Assembly: GCA_013336205.1 (NCBI GenBank)
Contig: JAAXUD010000003.1
Coordinates: 1-21,040 of the forward strand
Direction: 5' to 3'
Source: Lentimicrobium sp.
GTDB taxonomy: Bacteria > Bacteroidota > Bacteroidia > Bacteroidales > Lentimicrobiaceae
Length of the DNA: 21,040 nucleotides
Both the position numbers and the translations under genes were made by a program. Below are positions 14,010 through 21,040 of this stretch, one piece after another. The notes beneath the pieces are model-generated. The model was not told the DNA's origin, made no database searches, and saw nothing but the letters and a program-made list of their open reading frames with translations. The first letter of the stretch is position 1. Every line of letters begins with the position of its first letter.

Positions 14010-14432
14010 TTAATTCGATACAATCAGCGAATACCCGTCATACCTGGTTCTGTATTGCTTAAGACCGACCGGGGCCGGACCTTCAATCGGAGATCCGTCT
14101 GTTAGTATAAATCTGGATCCACAGGAAGGGCATTTGGCAATGATTCCGGAGGTTTCTACTTCAACCCGCCCATCTGCTTCCAAAGGATCGAAAGGACAGG
14201 CCCGCTCAAATGCAAGAAATTCTTCGTGCATTAACCGGTAGATGATCACACCTTTATATCCTCCTGTAAAATACTCCCAGCCACCGTCAGGAATAAAATC
14301 CAGCGTATTTGGGTAAATGGTGAAGTTCACATAAACATATGGAATTTCTGTACCCTCATTTTCTTTATCGCAGGCGGTGAAAAATATTGGAAGCAAAAGT
14401 AATATCAGAAAGGCAGAAGCAGTTTTTCTCAT
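14010..14432 (-). CDS. Rieske-like lipoprotein with altered ligand residues
   Basis: I choose the start at 14432, an internal ATG, because MRKTASAFLILLLLPIFFTAC is then a clean lipoprotein signal with lipid-modified C21; an upstream ATG at 14486 would add 18 residues. The product is 140 residues. The C-terminal half resembles a Rieske domain: ACPFDP (78-83), then AKCPSCGSRF (99-108) and IEGPAPVGLKQY, the usual GPAP-PL-Y tail. Canonical ligands are C-x-H and C-x-x-H. Here they read C-P-F and C-P-S-C, leaving C79, C101 and C104 and no ligand histidine. It may bind a different metal centre or none. Probably periplasmic or outer-membrane anchored. Confidence 0.75.
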   Translation of the reverse strand: MRKTASAFLILLLLPIFFTACDKENEGTEIPYVYVNFTIYPNTLDFIPDGGWEYFTGGYKGVIIYRLMHEEFLAFERACPFDPLEADGRVEVETSGIIAKCPSCGSRFILTDGSPIEGPAPVGLKQYRTRYDGYSLIVSN

Positions 14433-14517
14433 GATCAGGAATATAGTTAGCCAATTAACGGTCGCGGTGTAATAATATTTTAGCAAAAAGTCGTTCTATA
14501 GTATTAAAACAAAGAAT

Positions 14518-14769
14518 ATGTTTAAAAGTGCAAAGATAATCCTGTTTTTTATAATTATATCAGCCATAGCTCTTAACGCTTGCAGTTTGTTGAAACCCAG
14601 CAGCAGGGATAAAGCGATGGCGAATGAGCGGAATGAACAGAAAGCTGCTGCAAGGGAAATCCGGGCAGTGGAGAAGGCCCATTACAAAGCTCAGCCCCCT
14701 GAAACAAGAAAAATGATGAAGAAAAGCCGAAAGAGTTCCAGAAAGCTCAATGAGGGGAAAATGAAATAG
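14518..14769 (+). CDS. small basic lipoprotein, unknown function
   Basis: An 83-residue protein with a lipoprotein signal (hydrophobic core IILFFIIISAIAL, lipobox LNAC, C22). The mature part is about 60 residues, strongly charged and lysine/arginine-rich (EIRAVEKAHYKAQPPETRKMMKKSRKSSRKLN), and probably helical. I do not recognise a domain. It is divergent from the Rieske-like lipoprotein; the two starts are 85 bases apart with the start chosen for that gene. The coding call rests on the lipobox, codon pattern and spacing. Similar short KSSRK-tailed lipoproteins occur in Bacteroidota, but no function is known to me. Confidence 0.7.
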   Translation: MFKSAKIILFFIIISAIALNACSLLKPSSRDKAMANERNEQKAAAREIRAVEKAHYKAQPPETRKMMKKSRKSSRKLNEGKMK

Positions 14770-14898
14770 GCCAACTGAGTATCAGGAATCAGCAATATTA
14801 TCTTCATAATTTACTTTAGCTGAGTGATATTTTAATTTTTAAACAGCTATATCCACTTTCTTTATTATTTTTACACAATCAACAAAAAGCTTCGTGTG

Positions 14899-15381
14899 AT
14901 GGATGATTTTCTCTATATAATAATAGGTATACTATGGGTTGCTTATTCGCTATACAGTAATAAGCAGAAACAGGATAAGAAGCGGGCTGCCCGTGAGGCA
15001 CAGGGGATTCCCTCAACTCAGGAGTCGCCACCCAAAAGATCATTGCTTGAGGAGATATTAATGGGAGAGCTAAGGCCTGTTCAACCTACACCTGAGGCAT
15101 TAGAAGAGGAGTGGGAGCCTGAATATACCAATGCTCCTGAAGCGGTAAGTCTTGAGACAATAAAAACAGAAGCAGAGTCACTTGAAGTTATAACTGATGA
15201 GGTTCCGGCCAATTACTTCGAAAAAGAGTATGCAGGCAGAAAGGAAGAACGAAGTGACAATCTTCATGCAGATAATGAAACCATTGATGAAACCGAGGAA
15301 CATGAGTTCGAGATAGCCCGCAATTTTGACATCAGGACAGCTGTAATTTACGCTGAAATCCTTAATCCACGGTATATTTAG
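14899..15381 (+). CDS. membrane-anchored acidic protein, unknown function
   Basis: About 160 residues. The ATG at 14899 directly follows a GTG at 14896; I prefer the ATG. An N-terminal transmembrane helix (about residues 4-20, FLYIIIGILWVAYSLYS) is followed by a short basic stretch (KQKQDKKRAARE), which predicts a cytoplasmic C-terminus. A long low-complexity region rich in Glu, Pro and Thr follows, then a conserved-looking end, FDIRTAVIYAEILNPRYI. The PKRSLLEEILMGEL segment and this C-terminal motif give the general shape of small Bacteroidota membrane proteins annotated as hypothetical. It lies 129 bases after the small lipoprotein. I cannot assign a function. Confidence 0.75.
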   Translation: MDDFLYIIIGILWVAYSLYSNKQKQDKKRAAREAQGIPSTQESPPKRSLLEEILMGELRPVQPTPEALEEEWEPEYTNAPEAVSLETIKTEAESLEVITDEVPANYFEKEYAGRKEERSDNLHADNETIDETEEHEFEIARNFDIRTAVIYAEILNPRYI

Positions 15382-15419
15382 CGATCTTTCAAATTTGTTC
15401 GATCAATGCTCTAAAAAGT

Positions 15420-15452
15420 TTTGGAGCATAAATTATTTTATTATTACCTTTA
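15420..15452 (+). promoter_or_regulatory. promoter of the TonB receptor gene
   Basis: TTTG (15420-15423) is followed after 21 bases by TACCTTTA (15445-15452), one base from TAnnTTTG. It predicts a start near 15459 and a leader of about 50 bases. Confidence 0.6.
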
Positions 15453-15509
15453 CCCCCTTTTAAAGGTAGAAGCGACACACAAGTACATCTAACATAAAAT
15501 TTCATTGGT

Positions 15510-18500
15510 ATGATCAGAAATCTACTACTAACTATTGGGTTGGTGCTGATTGCAAGCCTTTCGGTATTCTCTCAATCGGGAACCCTGAAAGGAAAAGTGA
15601 TCGATAAGACCACGAAGGAACCCATTCCTTTCGTGAATATTATCGTTGAACTAGGAGGGACCCGGGCCGGTGGCACCACCTCGGACTTTGATGGAAACTA
15701 CACGATCAAGCCGATTACGCCAGGTAAATATGACCTCAAGGCAACCTTCGTTGGATTCAAGCCAGTCCTTATTAAAGGGATCGTGGTAAAATCTGACCAG
15801 ATTTCATATTCAAATGTTGACATGGAATCAACCATGATTGAGATCGAGACCTTTGAGGTTGTCGATTATAAAGTTCCCCTTATCGATAAGGATAAAACCT
15901 CGGTAGGAGCAACCATGACATCCGAAGAGATTGCAAAAATGCCTAACCGCTCAGCCAATGCCATTGCAACCACTGTGGGAGGTGTGTTCTCGGCCGATGG
16001 TGAACGTGGAAGTGTCCGCGGTCAGCGCGCTGAAGGTACAGTAATGTACATCGACGGTATCAGGGTTCGTGGTTCATCTTCTTTGCCTGAATCTGCCATT
16101 GAGCAGGTTTCTGTTATCTTATCGGGAGTTCCGGCTCAATACGGAGATGCTACCGGAGGTATTATCAATGTAACAACAAAAGGTCCCAGCAGAGAATTTG
16201 GTGCCGGTATCGAATTCCAGACTTCACAATTCCTTGATGCCTATGGCTATAACAGGCTGGGAGTGAACCTCCAGGGCCCCTTGTTATGGTCAAAAGATGA
16301 AGAAGGAAAGAAAAAGAATGCAATTCTTGGATATTTTTTAGCCGGCGAGCTTACTTACAACGAGGACAGCAGGCCAACAGCTACCGGTATTTACAAAGTT
16401 AAGGATGATATTCTGCGCGAGCTTGAACTGAATCCTCTTCGCCTTTCAGGTTCAGGATTTGGCACCTATTATAATTCCAATTTTATCCACAAAAGCGATC
16501 TGGAATATGTAAAAGCAACACCAAATACAAACAATCTGGATTTTAACGCTTCAGGAAAATTAGACATTAAGACAGGACCGAATATCAACCTGTCTCTTGG
16601 CGGATCAATTAATTACAGTGATGGAAGCCAGTTTAGCTTCGCCAATTCAATGTTTAATTACAAAAAAAATGTTCAGGTTATCGACAATACCTGGAGGGTT
16701 TTTGGCCGGTTTACACAGCGTTTCCCGGTTGCCAAGGATAGTAAGTCGTTGGTTAAGAATGTATATTATTCTATTCAGGCCGACTATACCAAATACAACC
16801 AGACTGTTCAGGATCCCGATCATAAAGACAATCTCTTTAACTATGGATACCTGGGGAAATATGAAACCTCTAAAATTAAATCCTATGAATACGGACTTGA
16901 TACGGTTTCAGGTTTAACAGGCTATATCCACAACGGATTCAGGGACACTTTAATTGCTTTCACCCCATCTGACGTAAATAGTATCACCGCCAATTACACC
17001 AGGCAGTATTATGAACTTTATCCAAGAACTGAGGGTTATCATGATAACCTGAATAACATTATTTCAGGGGGCGGTTTGCTCAACGGAATGGGTGCTCCTG
17101 CAGTTTATGGTATATGGGGCAGCGCTGGCGGGATTCAGACTAATTATACTGTAGTAGACAACGAGCAATATGCAATTAATGCCAATGCATCCGCGGATAT
17201 AGGAAACCATGCGCTACAATTCGGTTTTATTTATGAGCAGCGCATCGATCGTTTTTATACCTATGCACCTGTAGGTCTCTGGAGTCTGATGAGAGGTCTC
17301 ACCAACTCACATATTGAGCAGCTTGATGTGCAAAATCCTAATCTGGTTACCCTGGATGGCGTATTTCAGGATACCATCTATTTTGACCGTAAATATGACG
17401 CTCAGTCACAGCGCTATTTTGACATCAGCCTTCGCCAGAAACTTGGCTTGCCTGTTGATGGCACCGATTGGATTGATGTTGATTCCTATGACCTCAACAG
17501 TTATACCATGAATTATTACGATGCCGAAGGTAAACGTCACACCGTGGCACTTGCCGATGCATTGTCAATTGATATGTTAAGTCCGGATGAACTTTTTGAC
17601 AATGGAAATTTGTTGGTTAATTATGGAGGTTACACCTATACCGGCGATAAGACCAAACTTAAAGACAGTCCGAGTTTCGACGACTTTTTTACCAAACGTG
17701 ATGAGAATGGAATGTATACCCGTGAAATTGCTCCTTTTACCCCTATTTACATGGCAGGTTACATCCAGGACAAATTTGCATTTGAAGACCTGATTTTCAA
17801 CATTGGACTCAGGGTTGACCGTTTCGACGCCAACCAGCAGGTACTCACCGATCCTTACACCTTATATCCGGCGAAATCTGTTTCAGAAGTTAACGATCTG
17901 GGTACTCATCCGGCTAATATGGGCAGCGATTATACTGTTTATGTAGACAACATGAGTACGCCAACTACTATTATGGGTTATCGCGATGGGGATACCTGGT
18001 ATAGTGCCGAAGGGCTGGTGGTGACCGATCCTTCTATATCACTTGATGCCGGCAACGGTGTTACACCTTACCTGGTTGACCGCAATAATGTGGAAGTAAC
18101 TTCCAAAGCTTTCAGCGATTATGAGCCTCAGATTTCTGTTATGCCGCGTATTTCTTTCTCATTCCCTATCTCTGATGAAGCTTTGTTCTTTGCACATTAC
18201 GATGTGTTAACCCAGAGGCCGACTTATGCCTTGAGAATGAGCCCGCTCGATTATTATTTCCTGCCAATAACCGGTAGTCCTGACATTAACAATCCAAACC
18301 TGAAGCCTGAGAAAACCATCGACTACGAACTTGGATTCCAGCAGCGCTTGTCACCGAGTTCGTCAATGACCATTTCAGCATATTACCGCGAAATCAGGGA
18401 TCAGATCCAGGCTTTCCGTTATACAGCTGCTTATCCAAAGACTTATTATTCATACAATAATATCGACTTCTCGACCGTAAAAGGTATGACGGTAACCTAT

Positions 18501-19211
18501 GACCTGAGGCGTACAAGTAACGCCAGGGTGAGAGCCAGCTATACCCTGCAGTTTGCCAACGGAACAGGATCAAATCCGGAATTTGCCAAAGGCCTTATCC
18601 AGACCGGCCAGCCCAACCTTCGTACTTTGTTCCCACTCAGTTTCGACCGTCGTCATGCTATTAACCTGATGCTTGATTATCGTTTCGCAGAAGGTAAAGA
18701 ATATAACGGTCCGGTTATCAGACGTAAGAAAACCGATGCTGCTGGTGCAGAGATTATTAAAACCACCCAGTTGTTGCAAAATACCGGTGTTAACTTTACC
18801 ATCTTTGGCGGTTCAGGTACTCCTTATACCCGTTCCAGTAAAATTGTTCCAATCGGACAAACAGGTATTATCGAAGGTTCGATCAACGGTTCGCGTTTAC
18901 CCTGGCAGTTCAGGATTGATGGACGTATTGATAAAGACATCAATATTCAGTGGAGCGAAAAGCGTGCTTCTTACCTGAATGTGTACGTTCAGGTGTTGAA
19001 TATTCTTGATTCCCAGAATATCCTGAATGTTTACAGTGCGACCGGTAACCCTGACGATGATGGCTATCTGGCTGCAGCTGAATATCAGAATCTTATCAAT
19101 ACTCAGTTAGATCCTCAGTCATACCGTGATTTATACAGTATTCGTGTAAACAATCCCGGTAACTACAGTTCGCCCCGTCAGATCAGACTGGGAGTTGTGT
19201 TGAATTTCTAA
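15510..19211 (+). CDS. TonB-dependent outer-membrane receptor with carboxypeptidase-regulatory domain
   Basis: A 1233-residue outer-membrane receptor. A signal peptide (1-22, ending SVFSQ) is followed by a CarboxypepD_reg-like beta domain (about 25-105: GKVIDKTTKEPIPFVNI, SDFDGNYTI, YDLKATFVGFK), then a plug (about 128-225: MYIDGIRVRG, IEQVSVILSGVPAQYGDATGGIINVTTKG) and a large barrel ending in aromatic F1233 (IRLGVVLNF). NPNLKPEKTIDYELGFQQRL marks the late barrel, as usual in this family. It should import a substrate using TonB energy. There is no STN domain and no SusD gene follows, so it is not a SusC/SusD glycan pair. A large secreted protein follows after 62 bases, probably in the same operon. 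The substrate is unknown. Confidence 0.93.
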   Translation: MIRNLLLTIGLVLIASLSVFSQSGTLKGKVIDKTTKEPIPFVNIIVELGGTRAGGTTSDFDGNYTIKPITPGKYDLKATFVGFKPVLIKGIVVKSDQISYSNVDMESTMIEIETFEVVDYKVPLIDKDKTSVGATMTSEEIAKMPNRSANAIATTVGGVFSADGERGSVRGQRAEGTVMYIDGIRVRGSSSLPESAIEQVSVILSGVPAQYGDATGGIINVTTKGPSREFGAGIEFQTSQFLDAYGYNRLGVNLQGPLLWSKDEEGKKKNAILGYFLAGELTYNEDSRPTATGIYKVKDDILRELELNPLRLSGSGFGTYYNSNFIHKSDLEYVKATPNTNNLDFNASGKLDIKTGPNINLSLGGSINYSDGSQFSFANSMFNYKKNVQVIDNTWRVFGRFTQRFPVAKDSKSLVKNVYYSIQADYTKYNQTVQDPDHKDNLFNYGYLGKYETSKIKSYEYGLDTVSGLTGYIHNGFRDTLIAFTPSDVNSITANYTRQYYELYPRTEGYHDNLNNIISGGGLLNGMGAPAVYGIWGSAGGIQTNYTVVDNEQYAINANASADIGNHALQFGFIYEQRIDRFYTYAPVGLWSLMRGLTNSHIEQLDVQNPNLVTLDGVFQDTIYFDRKYDAQSQRYFDISLRQKLGLPVDGTDWIDVDSYDLNSYTMNYYDAEGKRHTVALADALSIDMLSPDELFDNGNLLVNYGGYTYTGDKTKLKDSPSFDDFFTKRDENGMYTREIAPFTPIYMAGYIQDKFAFEDLIFNIGLRVDRFDANQQVLTDPYTLYPAKSVSEVNDLGTHPANMGSDYTVYVDNMSTPTTIMGYRDGDTWYSAEGLVVTDPSISLDAGNGVTPYLVDRNNVEVTSKAFSDYEPQISVMPRISFSFPISDEALFFAHYDVLTQRPTYALRMSPLDYYFLPITGSPDINNPNLKPEKTIDYELGFQQRLSPSSSMTISAYYREIRDQIQAFRYTAAYPKTYYSYNNIDFSTVKGMTVTYDLRRTSNARVRASYTLQFANGTGSNPEFAKGLIQTGQPNLRTLFPLSFDRRHAINLMLDYRFAEGKEYNGPVIRRKKTDAAGAEIIKTTQLLQNTGVNFTIFGGSGTPYTRSSKIVPIGQTGIIEGSINGSRLPWQFRIDGRIDKDINIQWSEKRASYLNVYVQVLNILDSQNILNVYSATGNPDDDGYLAAAEYQNLINTQLDPQSYRDLYSIRVNNPGNYSSPRQIRLGVVLNF

Positions 19212-19273
19212 TTGGTCAGCCTGTTTCAATCGGGTTTATAAAATTTTAAAGATTTCAAGAAAACCATCAAATT

Positions 19274-21040
19274 ATGAAAAATATACTCCGCATACCTCTG
19301 GTTGTTTTGCTCGGTATCTTATTGGCACTGCCCGGCTATGCCGATTACTATAAAGGAGCGGTCAATAAATCAGCAGCAATTGTAAAGGCTACTGCAGCCG
19401 GTTGTTTACCGGGAGCAGGCTTCAAGTATCTTGAAGTAAACAATGTTCGCACCCGTATCAACACCGGTGGTGATATGTGGTGGGACTTTGAAGTTGCACA
19501 GTATGAAATTCCGAAAGGATCAAGCAAGACTTCCATGTTCTCCGCAGCATTGTGGATTGGAGGAATTGACGTTAATGACCAGTTAAAACTTGCCGCGTTA
19601 AAATTCCGTCAGGGACCAAACGCAGGGAGCCCTGGATCAGGTAACGATTTCTGGCCTGGTCCGTTAACCATTGATGGCACAGCTGCCATTAGTGAGGCAG
19701 AATGCGCTGCCAGGGATAAGTTATATCCGATAACAAGGACTGAAATTGACGAGTACCTCGCCTGGTGGGCTAACAAAGCCGCTTATCCGGGATACCAGAT
19801 TCCAACCTCTATTATGGATTGGCCGGCGCATGGAGATATTACCCAGAAGCAGAGTTATTATCTTGCCCCTTTCTTCGACCGCGGCTCAGATGGTGACTAC
19901 AACCCTGAAGATGGTGATTATCCTTATTATGATATCTCAAATGAGCTTTGTCATTCCAGCACACCTACCAAAGAAGATGAAGAAGGTATCGTTGTCGGAG
20001 GACTTCTTTCCGATCAGGTTATTAAAGGAGACGCTACCTTATGGTGGGTTTTCAACGACAAAGGAAATATTCACACTGAAACACAGGGAACACCTATCGG
20101 ACTTGAAATCCGTGCCCAGGCATTTGGATTCGCAACCAACGATGAGATCAATAACATGACTTTTTACAGTTATGAAATTATCAATCGTTCAACATACCGC
20201 CTAACAGGAACTTATTTCAGCCAGTGGGTTGATACAGACCTGGGTTTCGCAACCGACGACTATGTTGGCTGTGATGTTGATCGCGGACTTGGGTATTCCT
20301 ATAATGGAAAACCAAAGGATGGCGATGGTCAGTTCTGGGCATATGGTGATCAGCCACCTGCTATTGGTGTTGACTTTTTCCAGGGCCCTTATATGGATCC
20401 TGACGGTTCTGATAATCCTTCATTTAAAGGTGACGGTCTTCTAGGACCATCATTCAATGGCGAATGTAGCCTGGTTGGGTTAAGTGGTTCCTCAATGACA
20501 ATGGAATATGGAGACCCTGATAACCTTCAGACTGGTAATTTTATTGTAAGATCTGAAGCCATTAATGGTGTGAACTTTGGTAATGGCATTGTTGATGATG
20601 AACGTTTTGGAATGCGCAGGTTTGTTTACCACAACAATTCTGATGCTCCCGGCCCCTATATGCAGGACCCGAGTTATGCCCCTCAGTACTACAATTACCT
20701 GAAAGGTATCTGGCTTGATAATACCAAGATGCTTTATGGAGGAAACGGACACGTTTCTACAGGCGCTTACGGCCCTGAATGCGACTTTATGTTCCCGGGA
20801 GATACTGATGTTTGCGATTGGGGTACAGGTGGACTTCCGCCAAACGGAGCAAAATACTGGACAGAAGAAGTTGCAAAGAATAAAGAAGGCGACCGCCGTT
20901 TTATGCAGTCAGCTGGTCCCTTCATCCTGGAGCCAGGCGCTGTAAATTATATCACCGTTGGTATTCCATGGGCACGTGCTGCTTCCGGAGGACCCTGGGC
21001 TTCAGTTGAATTACTTCAGGTTGTTGACGATAAATGTCAG
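19274..21040 (+). CDS. large secreted protein, partial (runs off the window)
   Basis: The reading frame opens at ATG 19274 and stays open for 589 codons to the last base, so the 3' end is missing. A signal peptide is clear (MKNILRIPLVVLLGILLALPGYA). The mature protein begins with YLEVNNVRTRINTGGDMWWDF and SAALWIGGIDVNDQLKLAALKF. An acidic segment at about 202-217 (DRGSDGDYNPEDGDYP) resembles calcium-binding Dx[DN]xDG loops. The region is rich in aromatic residues and glycine, as in large extracellular Bacteroidota proteins that often end in a type IX secretion sorting domain; that end cannot be seen here. Its place 62 bases after the TonB receptor suggests a shared operon. No enzymatic domain is recognised. 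Confidence 0.8.
   Translation, partial: MKNILRIPLVVLLGILLALPGYADYYKGAVNKSAAIVKATAAGCLPGAGFKYLEVNNVRTRINTGGDMWWDFEVAQYEIPKGSSKTSMFSAALWIGGIDVNDQLKLAALKFRQGPNAGSPGSGNDFWPGPLTIDGTAAISEAECAARDKLYPITRTEIDEYLAWWANKAAYPGYQIPTSIMDWPAHGDITQKQSYYLAPFFDRGSDGDYNPEDGDYPYYDISNELCHSSTPTKEDEEGIVVGGLLSDQVIKGDATLWWVFNDKGNIHTETQGTPIGLEIRAQAFGFATNDEINNMTFYSYEIINRSTYRLTGTYFSQWVDTDLGFATDDYVGCDVDRGLGYSYNGKPKDGDGQFWAYGDQPPAIGVDFFQGPYMDPDGSDNPSFKGDGLLGPSFNGECSLVGLSGSSMTMEYGDPDNLQTGNFIVRSEAINGVNFGNGIVDDERFGMRRFVYHNNSDAPGPYMQDPSYAPQYYNYLKGIWLDNTKMLYGGNGHVSTGAYGPECDFMFPGDTDVCDWGTGGLPPNGAKYWTEEVAKNKEGDRRFMQSAGPFILEPGAVNYITVGIPWARAASGGPWASVELLQVVDDKCQ

Noticed and set aside
14431..14486. Upstream start for the Rieske-like lipoprotein
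   Set aside because: It would put 18 extra residues ahead of a complete lipoprotein signal; the internal ATG at 14432 gives a normal signal peptide.
15510..21040. SusC/SusD polysaccharide-utilisation locus
   Set aside because: The downstream protein lacks a lipobox and SusD-like features, and no glycan-active enzyme is nearby.

Overview
The window looks like a chromosomal segment from a Bacteroidota bacterium (Bacteroidales-like, moderate GC). Support comes from TAnnTTTG-type -7 promoter elements, AT-rich leaders mostly without Shine-Dalgarno sites, a carboxypeptidase-regulatory-domain TonB receptor, a DUF1573 protein, a bacterial GGGP synthase and a prolyl-tripeptidyl-peptidase-like S9 enzyme. 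Most of it is housekeeping or metabolic. I see no phage, IS element, CRISPR array or defence island.

Layout. 1-502: a minus-strand tRNA operon, Lys(CTT)-Pro(CGG)-Thr(CGT), whose distal end is a 112-bp tandem duplication carrying only the 3' part of tRNA-Thr. 693-1388: a Rossmann-fold NADP oxidoreductase. 1672-3645: an RprXY-like two-component system (kinase then regulator, minus strand), divergent from a secreted DUF1573 protein (3885-4334). That intergenic region holds a helically phased array of TTTACA motifs. 4623-7554: a three-gene proton-translocating transhydrogenase operon (pntAA-pntAB-pntB), divergent from the meaB/argK GTPase (7755-8858). 9240-12133: GGGP synthase followed by an S9 peptidase. 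12364-13782: adenosylhomocysteinase. 14010-15381: a Rieske-like lipoprotein with altered ligands, a tiny basic lipoprotein and a small membrane-anchored acidic protein. 15510-end: a large TonB-dependent receptor followed by a large secreted protein cut off by the window edge.

Working together: transhydrogenase supplies NADPH from the proton gradient; MeaB services adenosylcobalamin-dependent methylmalonyl-CoA mutase (not in the window); adenosylhomocysteinase recycles the methyl cycle; the S9 peptidase points to peptide use; the receptor and secreted protein form an envelope module that is not SusC/SusD.

The most unusual signals are non-coding. Heptamer (7-bp period) repeat arrays fill all four convergent 3'-to-3' junctions and none of the other intergenic regions. 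Each begins at or just after the stop codon of one flanking gene, with the purine-rich strand equal to that gene's sense strand. Two of them contain a related hairpin-forming element of about 50-55 bp.
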